64,000 nucleotides of DNA, from assembly GCF_028606985.1 (NCBI RefSeq), contig NZ_CP117416.1, positions 251,501 to 315,500 of the forward strand, read 5' to 3'. Below are positions 36,782 through 45,360 of this stretch, piece by piece (the first letter of the stretch is position 1; every line of letters starts with the position of its first letter). The notes beneath the pieces are model-generated. The model worked only from the letters and a program-made list of their open reading frames with translations, did not search any database and was not told the origin of the DNA. Source of the stretch: Paenibacillus kyungheensis. Its GTDB lineage: Bacteria; Bacillota; Bacilli; Paenibacillales; Paenibacillaceae. A program made the translations under genes and the position numbers.

Positions 36782-37444
36782 ATGGCGAAAATATTGGCAA
36801 TTGATGATGATAAAGATATTCTCACTTTAATTCGTAATATTTTGCAACGTGATCATCATCTTGTTTCTATTGAAGATCAGGCTGAATCTTTAACGATTGA
36901 TAAGGTACAAGGATATGATTTGATTTTACTCGATGTCATGATGCCGAATATGGATGGCTTTACATTTTGTAAAAAAATCCGTTCATTTGTTGATTGCCCT
37001 ATTTTATTTTTAACTGCCAAGTCGGAAGAAGAAGACATTGTTCAAGGTCTTATGAACGGCGGCGATGATTATATTACCAAACCTTTTGGAGTACAGGTAC
37101 TTAGTGCTAGAGTGAATGCTCATTTAAGACGAGAACACCGAGATCGAACAGGTTCCAAACAAACGATTTCTGGATTCACTTTCGATTTTGATAGTAAAGA
37201 AGTGTGGTTTGCAGAGGAAAAGTTATTGTTAACAAAAAATGAGTATAAAATATGTGAATTTCTTGCCCGGCATAAAGGTAGAGTTTTTACGCGTGAAGAA
37301 ATTTATGATGAAGTGTATGGTCTAGATGGAAATGCACTACATTCTACGATAACAGAATTTATTCGGGCTATACGTAAAAAGTGTAAAGCTTGTAATGAGA
37401 TCCCTATAAAAACAGTCTGGGGTGTAGGATATAAGTGGGAATAA
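36782..37444 (+). CDS. lanR: Lantibiotic response regulator LanR (SpaR-like)
   Basis: A 220-residue OmpR-family regulator. The receiver domain has acidic residues in AIDDDKD, phospho-acceptor Asp51 in LLDVMMPNMDG and Lys100 in YITKPF; the winged helix follows at about 125-218 (LTKNEYKICEFLARHKGRVFTREEI and VWGVGYKW). By homology it binds the paired TTGAT boxes before lanB and lanA. ATG 36782 follows GAGGTG; a TTG at 36767 has no ribosome site. Its stop overlaps the lanK GTG. Confidence 0.93.
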   Translation: MAKILAIDDDKDILTLIRNILQRDHHLVSIEDQAESLTIDKVQGYDLILLDVMMPNMDGFTFCKKIRSFVDCPILFLTAKSEEEDIVQGLMNGGDDYITKPFGVQVLSARVNAHLRREHRDRTGSKQTISGFTFDFDSKEVWFAEEKLLLTKNEYKICEFLARHKGRVFTREEIYDEVYGLDGNALHSTITEFIRAIRKKCKACNEIPIKTVWGVGYKWE

Positions 37445-38832
37445 AATCAAAGCGTCATTATCGCAGAACAACAATGCGTAGAGAATTATTCAAATATATC
37501 TCTGTACTAGGTATTAGTTGTGTAGCGATGATTATATTGTATTTAATTTTTACATGGGCAGCGATGGCAATAGGATTTATTTTGCCTGCCAATTATAATG
37601 AACAATACATTAATCAGATCGCACCCAAAGTGAAATCTGCAAAAACAGTTACTGAAAATATTATTCCGCCCGGTTCTCTTTATATCGTGGTAGACAAACA
37701 AAATATGAACAAATTCTACGGCAATATGGAAGAGAAAGATATAGAAGTAGCTAAAAAAGTAATAGAGGGGCTTGTTCCTACGTATTATGGACAAAAAGTG
37801 TATACGGTCATTGAGCGAACTCAGGATTATTGTGTGATCCAATCATATCTACGTCCACAATTCAGCTCGCCTGTTCTCAAAAAATATTTACCCGACTTTG
37901 AGTGGTCCAGTATCGTTATTTTAATAGGTATGATTATTATTGCTGCTTTTATTATTACAACGATATTTGCAAAACAATTCAGCCAAAATCTAAATGTACT
38001 GAGTAAAATGACCAAAAGTATAAAAAATCAAGATTTAGATTTTGAACAAGAACATTCCAATATTCAGGAATTTGATGATGTTATGGTATCTCTGATCGAA
38101 ATGAGAGATGCACTTAAAAAATCGTTAGAAGCCCAATGGAAGTTGGAGCATACCAAAAAAGAGCAGATTGCTGCTTTGGCTCATGATATTAAGATTCCAG
38201 TTACGATCATCAAAGGAAATGCAGAACTGTTATCATTATCAGAACAAAGTGAAGAGCAATCTTTATATACACGTTATATTTTAAGTGCAGGCAATAAAAT
38301 TGAACAACATATTCGTTTGTTGATTATGATGTCCAAAACGGAAGAAGCGCTTGTTGTTCAAAAAGATACCGTTCCTTTATCAGCATTCGTAAATAATTTA
38401 GTTGAAGACACTAGAGCATATAGTAAGTGCAAATCTGTCGAAATTGTACACGAAACCAATCAACAAAGTGATGTCGATATTTATGTAGATCAACCGTTAT
38501 TGCATCGAGCATTAATGAATATTTTGACTAATGCGGTTGATTATACGCCAGAGCATAGCCAAATTATGCTTCATATCGTATATCAAAATCAAAGAGTCTT
38601 TTTTACAATTACAGATCAAGGTGAAGGTTTTTCGCCAGAAGCATTAGAAAAAGGTGTGCAATTATTTTATAGAGGCGATAAAAGTCGAAACTCTGATGGA
38701 CATTATGGAATGGGGTTAACTTTTGCAGAATACGTTATCAAATTGCACAACGGTACACTACTTCTCCAAAATGATGCCATCACAGGTAGTGGACAAGTGA
38801 AAATTGATTTAAATGTAAGTTCTGTACTCTAA
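37435..38832 (+). CDS. lanK: Lantibiotic-sensing histidine kinase LanK (SpaK-like)
   Basis: A 465-residue membrane kinase. TM1 (about 19-50) and TM2 (about 158-179) frame an outer sensor domain of about 105 residues. HAMP-like linker, H-box with His250 in ALAHDIKIPVTIIKGN, N-box NILTNAVDYTPEH, and G-boxes ITDQGEGFSPEAL and GHYGMGLTFAEYVI follow. It is expected to sense the mature peptide and phosphorylate LanR, giving autoinduction. The GTG at 37435 overlaps lanR by 10 nt behind AGGATA; ATG 37474 is the alternative but lacks a ribosome site. Confidence 0.9.
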   Translation: MGIKSKRHYRRTTMRRELFKYISVLGISCVAMIILYLIFTWAAMAIGFILPANYNEQYINQIAPKVKSAKTVTENIIPPGSLYIVVDKQNMNKFYGNMEEKDIEVAKKVIEGLVPTYYGQKVYTVIERTQDYCVIQSYLRPQFSSPVLKKYLPDFEWSSIVILIGMIIIAAFIITTIFAKQFSQNLNVLSKMTKSIKNQDLDFEQEHSNIQEFDDVMVSLIEMRDALKKSLEAQWKLEHTKKEQIAALAHDIKIPVTIIKGNAELLSLSEQSEEQSLYTRYILSAGNKIEQHIRLLIMMSKTEEALVVQKDTVPLSAFVNNLVEDTRAYSKCKSVEIVHETNQQSDVDIYVDQPLLHRALMNILTNAVDYTPEHSQIMLHIVYQNQRVFFTITDQGEGFSPEALEKGVQLFYRGDKSRNSDGHYGMGLTFAEYVIKLHNGTLLLQNDAITGSGQVKIDLNVSSVL

Positions 38833-39011
38833 CCGAAATAGATGGTTCTTCCAATAGGTATAAGCTACTGTAACAGATATTTGTATTCTAATTGCAATCT
38901 GACTAGTATGATCCCCGACTAAAGTCCAAATCACAAAACCGTCCTTAGGCGGTTGGAAAGAGGACGCTTATTTTCTATGATATAAGAAAGAGAATAAGAA
39001 AGAGGAGATCA

Positions 39012-39206
39012 ATGATGAGAAAATTGTATCGTTCGAATCGTGATAAATATGTTAGTGGTTTAATCGGTGGAATGTCAGAAAGTTGGAATATCGATGCAAG
39101 TCTGTTACGGATTCTATTTGTGATTAGTGTGTTCGCTACGAGTGGTGCTAGTTTACTGGTGTATGTACTTGCTTTATTATTTGTACCCAAAGAATCAACG
39201 TATTAA
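39012..39206 (+). CDS. PspC domain protein
   Basis: A 64-residue single PspC module: LYRSNRDKYVSGLIGGMSESWNIDASLLRILFVI followed by a hydrophobic helix and a VYVLALLFVPKE ending. PspC proteins sit in the membrane and often act in envelope-stress responses; short single-domain forms are common in Bacillales. ATG 39012 lies 6 nt after GAGGAG. Single gene with a strong terminator. Confidence 0.88.
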   Translation: MMRKLYRSNRDKYVSGLIGGMSESWNIDASLLRILFVISVFATSGASLLVYVLALLFVPKESTY

Positions 39207-39229
39207 TGCATCATAATTAAAAGTGATCA

Positions 39230-39271
39230 AAAGTCGCATTTTCTTCTACAAGTAGAAGAGTGCGATTTTTG
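39230..39271 (+). terminator. Terminator after the PspC gene
   Basis: Long hairpin: GTCGCA and TGCGAT outer arms, TCTTCTA/TAGAAGA inner arms with a 4-nt loop, then five T. Confidence 0.8.
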
Positions 39272-39459
39272 ATTTGTGTAATTATTAGAATATTGATAAG
39301 CCTTTTCTAACTTTCTCCATGTTCTCTATTGATAAAGTAGCTATGCCATCTATGCATTAATCTGCCTGATAATTTAATATAGTATCTGCTCATATGCTAT
39401 ACTATGGAATGGAAATCCCGGCAGATTCATGCGCTGTCACCATCAAGAGGAGGAAAGTT

Positions 39460-40701
39460 ATGAAATCAAAATATTTGGCGGGTGGATCTTTAGCGATTAT
39501 GGCGCTTGGATTTATAGCCACTCTGTTTTTTCCAAAAACAACGCTATTGTTAATTATTCAAGGCGGTTTTGAAGCCGGTCTTGTCGGAGGGATCGCAGAC
39601 TGGTTTGCGGTGACTGCTCTATTTCGTCATCCACTCGGTATTCCGATTCCGCATACATCACTTTTAACTCGTAATCGGGATAAGATTATCCGTTCTTTGA
39701 TCTCGGCGATGGAGAATGAACTGTTAAACAAAGAAAGTATCGAAAATAAATTGCGTCAATTCCGTATTTTTCCGTTTGCACTTTCTATGTTGACCCGTCA
39801 ATTGGGCAAAAAGAAAATACGGCGTGAGTTATTAAATATGATGATTCCACCGATCGAACGGTTGCCTCTTGAACCGGTTGCTGCTTTTATCGGTAAAGGA
39901 TTAGCAAATTATACGCAAAAAGCAGATTTGCAATCGGCTGCGACAACGGTGTTAACGAATGCACTTAACGAGCGTTATGATGAGAAAGCATTAGACCATA
40001 TTTTAAAAGAAGTAAGAACATGGGCAGCACGTCCACAAAGTCGTGATACGATGGGTAAAATTGCTCACGAACAATTAGCAAATGTGAATATGGGCGGACT
40101 AAAAGGATTTGCTTTTCAAGCTTTTGCAGGCATGATGAATGAAGAGAGTCTGGGTAGTATTTTGCAAAATATGATTATTTCCGGTGTAGGTAAATTGCAG
40201 GAAAAAGATAGCGAATACCGCGAAGCAATTATCCGCGAACTACGTATCCAGATGTTCCAGGTTGTTGATGAAGAAGATAACTGGATGAAGATCAAAGACT
40301 GGACAGCAGAGCTAATACAAGGCGAATTTGCAAATACATTTATGATCGAGCGTCTGGAAGAATTGCGTCGTCTATTGGTATCTATGTTAGAGCAAGAACG
40401 AGATGGCGGTGGTCGTCATGTATTTGCGATCTATCGTTCGATTATTCGTGATCTTGGCAAAGACCCGCAAAAAGTTGCTGTATGGGAAGATCGTTTGCTA
40501 CAAGGCATCATTCGTACAGTAGAGAAAAACCATTATCGTATCGGAATTTTGGTCAAAGAAAACTTAGACCGAATGGACGATGCGCCACTTGTCTATATGT
40601 TAGAAGAAAAAGTAGGACAAGATTTACAGTGGATTCGTGTCAATGGTGCTGTCTGCGGTTTCTTAGTCGGTATTGTATTATCACTGATTCAATTGATTTG
40701 A
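39460..40701 (+). CDS. DUF445 family membrane protein
   Basis: A 413-residue protein with one hydrophobic helix at each end (about 5-25 and 393-412) and a long helical middle. The opening GGFEAGLVGGIADWFAVTALFRHPLGIPIPHT is the hallmark of the DUF445 family (Bacillus YheB type), of unknown function. ATG 39460 lies 6 nt after AGGAGGA; in-frame codons upstream lack a site. Single gene with its own bidirectional terminator. Confidence 0.88.
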   Translation: MKSKYLAGGSLAIMALGFIATLFFPKTTLLLIIQGGFEAGLVGGIADWFAVTALFRHPLGIPIPHTSLLTRNRDKIIRSLISAMENELLNKESIENKLRQFRIFPFALSMLTRQLGKKKIRRELLNMMIPPIERLPLEPVAAFIGKGLANYTQKADLQSAATTVLTNALNERYDEKALDHILKEVRTWAARPQSRDTMGKIAHEQLANVNMGGLKGFAFQAFAGMMNEESLGSILQNMIISGVGKLQEKDSEYREAIIRELRIQMFQVVDEEDNWMKIKDWTAELIQGEFANTFMIERLEELRRLLVSMLEQERDGGGRHVFAIYRSIIRDLGKDPQKVAVWEDRLLQGIIRTVEKNHYRIGILVKENLDRMDDAPLVYMLEEKVGQDLQWIRVNGAVCGFLVGIVLSLIQLI

Positions 40702-40712
40702 TCTATACCCCC

Positions 40713-40759
40713 AAAAAAAGGTATCTTCGCTGTTATATACAGTAGAAGATACCTTTTTT
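40713..40759. terminator. Bidirectional terminator between DUF445 and GH13 genes
   Basis: Arms AAAAAAAGGTATCTTC and GAAGATACCTTTTTT around a 15-nt loop; A- and T-rich flanks allow use on both strands of this convergent pair. Confidence 0.9.
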
Positions 40760-40788
40760 CTTAATTATTTTTTAACTGATCCCAAATC

Positions 40789-42525
40789 TTATTGATCTAA
40801 AATCGACAGACCGCGGAAAGCTAATGATTCGTAAGGATGTAGTGTTGCTTTTTGCGCAGATTTTAGTAGCTGTGCGATTTCTTCAGAATGTTCTCCATGT
40901 GTAGCGATGATGAGTTCGGATTGCTCAATACGTTCTACCAGTTGATCGGGTAGTTGAAGCTCTGTCGATGATTTGGAGAAGTTAAGAATAATCAACCAGT
41001 GCTCATCGTTCCACTCACGAGTATACGCGAAAATATACGGATCATCTGAAAGTTCACAAGCGTATTTACCATAGATTAATGCAGAACTTTGTTTGCGAAT
41101 GTCAATCAATTGACGGTAAAAATGAAAGACCGAGTCTGGATCTTCAAGTTGCTGGGCAACATTGATTTCACTTTTGTTTGAATGAGCAGGTATCCACGGT
41201 TCAGCAGTCGAGAAGCCAGCATGTTCACTATCATCCCATTGCATCGGGGTACGTGCATTATCCCGAGCTTTGGCACGAATACGCTCCATAATAACTTCAG
41301 GATCTTCGCCTTTATCGTCTACCATTTGTTTGTAATATCCTTGAGCTTGTTGTTCTTTCACATCTTCGATCGTTTTCATATGTTCGGCATTGGTCATACC
41401 GATCTCATCACCTTGATAAATATAAGGTGTACCACGTAAAGTGAGCAAGAACATCGCTAGCATTTTGGCAGAGTCTGCGCGGTATTCTCCTTCATGCCCT
41501 AGATAGGAGACTAGGCGAGGGTGATCATGGTTACTGAGATAGATTCCCATCCAACCTTGTCCGTAAATATCTTCTTCCCATTTGGCGATAATTTCTTTGA
41601 GATCATGCAGTGACCATTCTTTGCTTTGCCACATATCGTCATCTGCATCACAGACTTTGGACGCTTCGATCATTAATACCATATTCATTTCTTCACGTTC
41701 AGGGTTGGTATATAATTTGACGTCTTCGATCGATACACTAGAAGCTTCGCCTGCGGTAAACATTTTATAATTTGAAAAGACTTCAGTATATAGCTCATGC
41801 AAGTACTCATGTATACGTGGTCCATTTTTATAAAATTCTTCAGCATTTCCTTGTAATTTGTTAGATGGTGGGGCGTCTGGAAAGCTTGTATCTTTGGAGA
41901 TCATATTTACAGCATCAATCCGGTAACCATCGATCCCCAAGTCTAGCCAAAAGCGCATCATGTCTTGCATTTCTTGACGTACTTTAGGATTTTCCCAGTT
42001 TAGATCAGGTTGTTTTTCACTATACGAATGTAAATAATATTCATTGGAGTTTTTGTCTAATTTCCACATCGAATCGCCGACATAAGAAAGCCAGTTATTC
42101 GGTTCAGACCCATCTTCTTTGGGAGCACGCCAAATGTAGTAATCGCGATAAGGGTTATCTTTGGAAGAAAGAGCTTCTTGAAACCATGGATGTTGATCTG
42201 AAGTATGATTGACAACCAGATCCATAATTAACTTCATGCCACGATCATGTACCTCTTGCAGTAATGTTTTCCAATCGTCCATCGTGCCGTATTCCGGCTG
42301 TATCTCTCGGTGTTCTTGAATATCGTATCCATAATCAGCATTAGGAGAAACATAAACAGGAGTGAGCCATAATATATCTACTCCAAGTTGTTGTAAGTAA
42401 TCCAGCTTCGACCGAATTCCGGGAATATCGCCAATTCCATCATTATTGCTATCCATAAAGCTACGAGGATAAATTTCGTAAACAACACTTTCTTTCCAGA
42501 ATTCTGGCTTCATAATCGTCTTCAT
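40789..42525 (-). CDS. malL: GH13 oligo-1,6-glucosidase / alpha-glucosidase
   Basis: A 578-residue cytoplasmic enzyme of the GH13 MalL/trehalulose/isomaltase group that frees glucose from isomalto- and related oligosaccharides. Opening WKESVVYEIYPRSFMDSNNDGIGDIPGI is typical. Catalytic residues: nucleophile Asp204 in GYRIDAVNM, acid/base Glu260 in TAGEAS, and Asp334 in SNHDHPR. The Ca-type DSNNDGIGD loop (25-33) and NHTSDQHPWF (106-115) are present. Length matches the family (about 560). ATG 42525 lies 8 nt after AGGAG. Single gene, no transport genes beside it. The exact substrate cannot be read from sequence. Confidence 0.85.
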   Translation of the reverse strand: MKTIMKPEFWKESVVYEIYPRSFMDSNNDGIGDIPGIRSKLDYLQQLGVDILWLTPVYVSPNADYGYDIQEHREIQPEYGTMDDWKTLLQEVHDRGMKLIMDLVVNHTSDQHPWFQEALSSKDNPYRDYYIWRAPKEDGSEPNNWLSYVGDSMWKLDKNSNEYYLHSYSEKQPDLNWENPKVRQEMQDMMRFWLDLGIDGYRIDAVNMISKDTSFPDAPPSNKLQGNAEEFYKNGPRIHEYLHELYTEVFSNYKMFTAGEASSVSIEDVKLYTNPEREEMNMVLMIEASKVCDADDDMWQSKEWSLHDLKEIIAKWEEDIYGQGWMGIYLSNHDHPRLVSYLGHEGEYRADSAKMLAMFLLTLRGTPYIYQGDEIGMTNAEHMKTIEDVKEQQAQGYYKQMVDDKGEDPEVIMERIRAKARDNARTPMQWDDSEHAGFSTAEPWIPAHSNKSEINVAQQLEDPDSVFHFYRQLIDIRKQSSALIYGKYACELSDDPYIFAYTREWNDEHWLIILNFSKSSTELQLPDQLVERIEQSELIIATHGEHSEEIAQLLKSAQKATLHPYESLAFRGLSILDQ

Positions 42526-42696
42526 TTGTCGGTCTCCTGTTCTGTTGTAACATAGGCAGTTACTTACTGAGTATTACCCTTTCAAACATAACAACAATCG
42601 CAGGCGGTCTAAAAGAAATAACGGTTTGAGTAGAAAGTATTCTTTATATGTATATTTGTATTATTACTTCTATATCACTACATCGTAGAAAAGCAA

Positions 42697-42732
42697 AACC
42701 TCTCTCCGCACGATTGGCGTAAGAGAGGTTCT
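42697..42732 (-). terminator. Terminator after the galactanase-like GH43 gene
   Basis: On the minus strand AACCTCTCT and AGAGAGGTT arms are followed by TTGCTTTTC, about 20 nt past the GH43 stop. Confidence 0.75.
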
Positions 42733-42752
42733 TTGTTATACATCTATTATTG

Positions 42753-44207
42753 TTAATTACCCATCAAGCGTACTTCATGTAAAGTAGGCGTATACCAATT
42801 ATTTGGATTGTTATGGAGTACAGCATTGACCATATTAATTCGTACATAACGAGCAGTGAATGAAACCGCATCTGTTGTAAATCCATAGGTTGTATTGGTG
42901 GTGCGGTCGATCGTAGTGTAATTTACACCATCGGTACTGTACTCGATTTTGTATTTGTAATAAGCTTCAGAACCTTTGTACATAAACCAGGAGATATCGA
43001 CTTCGCTGATCTTTTTGGCAGACCCTAGATCGACTTGCCACCAAGCAGGCCATGTGGCCGAAGATGCTGCCCAAGACGTCTGAGCATTACCATCATTGGC
43101 ATTGGTAGTTGCAGAAGAAGAAGCGGTCGAGATCGCTGTAGCAGGCTTGCCTAGAGCATGATTCGTCAGAGCAGGCAGAGTCACTGTACCTGTAGCGGCA
43201 TCCATATTCCAACTACTATACCAGTTGAGTGTCGCTGTACTGTTGCTATCATTTAATGTCAAAGGCAACCAGATAAACTTATGGTCACTTAAGTTTAGTG
43301 GATTCCAGCGATCCCCCATATAAATATAGCTTGTACCTGCGCTACCTGTAATCGTTGCAATCGAATGAATCTGTGTGGCATACGCAGAAGGATCGCCAAA
43401 AGGAGACAGCGCCGACCATGTTCCTGTTATCGAAGAAGACGTTGCATAACTGCCTTGATTCGGATACCAGCCCGAAGCCTGAGAAGTAAATAGATAATAT
43501 TTGCTTCCTTTTTTCACAACCGCAGGCGCTTCCCGGTAAGCACCTTCGAACACCCAGCCTACAAAAGAAGCCACTCCTGTATAATCATCAGTTAGGCGGA
43601 AGATGGCCATTGAGTTGTTGGCACCGCCATTATTTTGACGGGATGCTGTAATTAGATAAGCTTTGTTATCTGTATCTACAAATACCGTCATATCACGGGA
43701 TTCATAATCAAGTGGACGAAAGCTTCCTTTATACGTAAAATTGCCATCCGGTGTATCGCTAGTGGCGACAGCTACACGAGCTAGTGAGTAATCACTACCA
43801 TTTTCATAGTGTGCCCATAGAATATACTTTTTGGTTGTTGCGTTGTAGATGACTTTGGGGCGTTCAATTTTGCTAGTATTGAGTTCGGTTGCGGAATTTT
43901 TGGTGAGGATACTATTACCAAACTTCCAATTTTTGAGATCGGTAGAGGTATACACATTTACTTTATCAAAAGTACCATTGGTCGCATGTTCACCGTACCA
44001 GTAATATGTAGAACCGACTTTGAGAATATTACCACTGTTCGCTTGAATCGGGTTCCCTGCGATGTCTGTCCAGTTGCCACCATTGGTAATCGTAACACTT
44101 GCAGCCTGAGTAGACGTTCCCCCAATACCGATTCCAGTGATAACAAGTGCCAGACTCAGCCACAACATAACGGTTTTGCGTGAGAATTGCCAAGAGATTT
44201 GTAAAAT
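42753..44207 (-). CDS. Secreted GH43 glycosidase (exo-galactanase-like) with discoidin-type C-terminal domain; likely ATT start
   Basis: Predicted extracellular enzyme of 484 residues. About 45-340 is a GH43 propeller of the galactanase-like branch (NSGNILKVGSTYYWYGEH; IERPKVIYNATTKKYILWAH; ESRDMTVFVDTDNKAYL; REAPAVVKKGSKYYLFTS). About 345-484 is an F5/8 type C (discoidin) sugar-binding domain (WWQVDLGSAKKISEVDISW ... ARYVRINM). The first in-frame ATG (44168) has no ribosome site and gives a signal peptide without basic residues. A perfect AAGGAGG (44222-44216) stands 8 nt before ATT at 44207; starting there adds LQISWQFSRKTV and gives a normal signal peptide. A perfect cre lies upstream. Confidence 0.78.
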   Translation of the reverse strand: MLQISWQFSRKTVMLWLSLALVITGIGIGGTSTQAASVTITNGGNWTDIAGNPIQANSGNILKVGSTYYWYGEHATNGTFDKVNVYTSTDLKNWKFGNSILTKNSATELNTSKIERPKVIYNATTKKYILWAHYENGSDYSLARVAVATSDTPDGNFTYKGSFRPLDYESRDMTVFVDTDNKAYLITASRQNNGGANNSMAIFRLTDDYTGVASFVGWVFEGAYREAPAVVKKGSKYYLFTSQASGWYPNQGSYATSSSITGTWSALSPFGDPSAYATQIHSIATITGSAGTSYIYMGDRWNPLNLSDHKFIWLPLTLNDSNSTATLNWYSSWNMDAATGTVTLPALTNHALGKPATAISTASSSATTNANDGNAQTSWAASSATWPAWWQVDLGSAKKISEVDISWFMYKGSEAYYKYKIEYSTDGVNYTTIDRTTNTTYGFTTDAVSFTARYVRINMVNAVLHNNPNNWYTPTLHEVRLMGN

Positions 44208-44286
44208 AATAAAAACCTCCTTCGGTCATTCTAAGATAGCCTCGATAGCAAAAGAAGCGAGACTTCAAGTTTATTTTAGATATTTT

Positions 44287-44300
44287 TGTAAGCGTTTACA
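44287..44300 (-). promoter_or_regulatory. Perfect cre (CcpA) site upstream of the galactanase-like GH43 gene
   Basis: TGTAAGCGTTTACA matches the catabolite-responsive element consensus on both strands. It is 77 bp upstream of the likely GH43 start on the minus strand, so CcpA would repress that gene when preferred sugars are present. Confidence 0.75.
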
Positions 44301-44417
44301 ATAAAATAATAGCGAAATGTTGACATAAAAATACAGTAGCTAAAGATTGCGAATGGTGGTTATAATCTATTTTGGTAACATATTCTATAATAGAAAAGAG
44401 AAGGAGGGTAGTCTAAA

Positions 44418-44468
44418 TTGCACCATTTCAATATACAACAATATACGTTAAATGCTGTACAATGCTAA
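44418..44468 (+). CDS. Possible 16-codon leader peptide upstream of the YD-repeat/Rhs genes
   Basis: AAGGAGGG (44401-44408) is followed after 10 nt by TTG and 15 more sense codons ending in TAA (product opening MHHFNIQQY). It has a near-perfect ribosome site but no known relative. It could be a translated leader of the Rhs operon or a chance site. In the 345-bp gap 44208-44552 I otherwise see only the cre and some TATAAT-like hexamers (44361-44366, 44386-44391) without good -35 partners. Confidence 0.3.
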   Translation: MHHFNIQQYTLNAVQC

Positions 44469-44552
44469 CTTGCTGTCTGGACAATAAAATATCATATCAG
44501 TCTCAAGCTTTATCGCAGAAGCGAGACGATTAAAGGGGAAACGTAGAAACAC

Positions 44553-45344
44553 ATGAATAAGCACAATACTACTCCGATACATAGGATTCGGAAAATAGCT
44601 CTATCCGCACTATTAATCAGCAGTCTCACGTTATCATTCGCGTCCACAACATGGGCAGCCGCCAGTAAAATCTATGAGTACGATATCAATGGAAGACTCT
44701 CCACTACGTATACCACGACCGAGAAGACCACATTTACGTACGATACCAATGGAAATCTATTACGCAAGCACGTGGAAAAAGGGGATTACAGCAGTAAAGT
44801 CAATCCAGCAGGAACTATTGCTAAAGCCACTTCTGTATCTACAAATGTGTCAACCGAATCATTTGATACACCATCCATAGCTGAAAATGGAACAGATACC
44901 TCTCTTTTAGATCCTTCTATTACACCGCCACCCTTATCTATACCTAGTAAACAAGACTTACCTATCCGCTCGAAACTTCATAGAGTCATTTATCAGCAAG
45001 CAACAGCAACTATTCAAATCAAGGGATGGTATTTAGATCCTATAGGTATTGCTCAAGTTCAAATTCATGTAGATGGTGTGGACGTAGGAAGAGCAAATAT
45101 GGGAAGTGCACGTTCGGATGTAAATCAAGCATATCCTGATTACAATAATCCATTAGCCGGCTTTGATCAGCAAGGAATCGAAATTGTAACTAAAGGCCTG
45201 CCACATAAGGAAAAAGATAAAGTAACAGGAAAAATGAAGATTATCGCAGATTCTTTCGATCATAAGATTAAAGTGGTTATTGTAAATCAAAAAGGCGAGA
45301 AGACCACCATAAATCAAGTATTGACTGTTTATTTGAATAGATAA
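44553..45344 (+). CDS. Secreted small YD-repeat protein preceding the Rhs gene
   Basis: A 263-residue predicted exported protein: signal peptide (about 1-36, ending TTWAAA), then two short YD-repeat units (KIYEYDINGRL and FTYDTNGNLL), a Ser/Thr/Pro linker (about 75-130) and a C-terminal domain (about 140-263) with GWYLDPIGIAQVQIHVDG ... AYPDYNNPLAGF, which resembles Gram-positive surface repeat domains of the GBS Bsp-like type. It lies 16 nt upstream of the complete Rhs gene and is probably co-transcribed. Its role may be in displaying or folding the Rhs protein; that is inference. ATG 44553 has AAGGGGAA about 14 nt upstream. Confidence 0.65.
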   Translation: MNKHNTTPIHRIRKIALSALLISSLTLSFASTTWAAASKIYEYDINGRLSTTYTTTEKTTFTYDTNGNLLRKHVEKGDYSSKVNPAGTIAKATSVSTNVSTESFDTPSIAENGTDTSLLDPSITPPPLSIPSKQDLPIRSKLHRVIYQQATATIQIKGWYLDPIGIAQVQIHVDGVDVGRANMGSARSDVNQAYPDYNNPLAGFDQQGIEIVTKGLPHKEKDKVTGKMKIIADSFDHKIKVVIVNQKGEKTTINQVLTVYLNR

Positions 45345-45360
45345 GGGGAATATATCGAAA

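Noticed and set aside
38833-39011. Possible terminator after lanK (AACCG/CGGTT hairpin near 38937-38954)
   Set aside because: The stem is only five pairs and no T-run follows, so I did not list it.
44029-44268. Minus-strand frame overlapping the GH43 start with an ATG before the ribosome site
   Set aside because: It is in another frame than the GH43 enzyme, and the ribosome site fits the enzyme's frame better.
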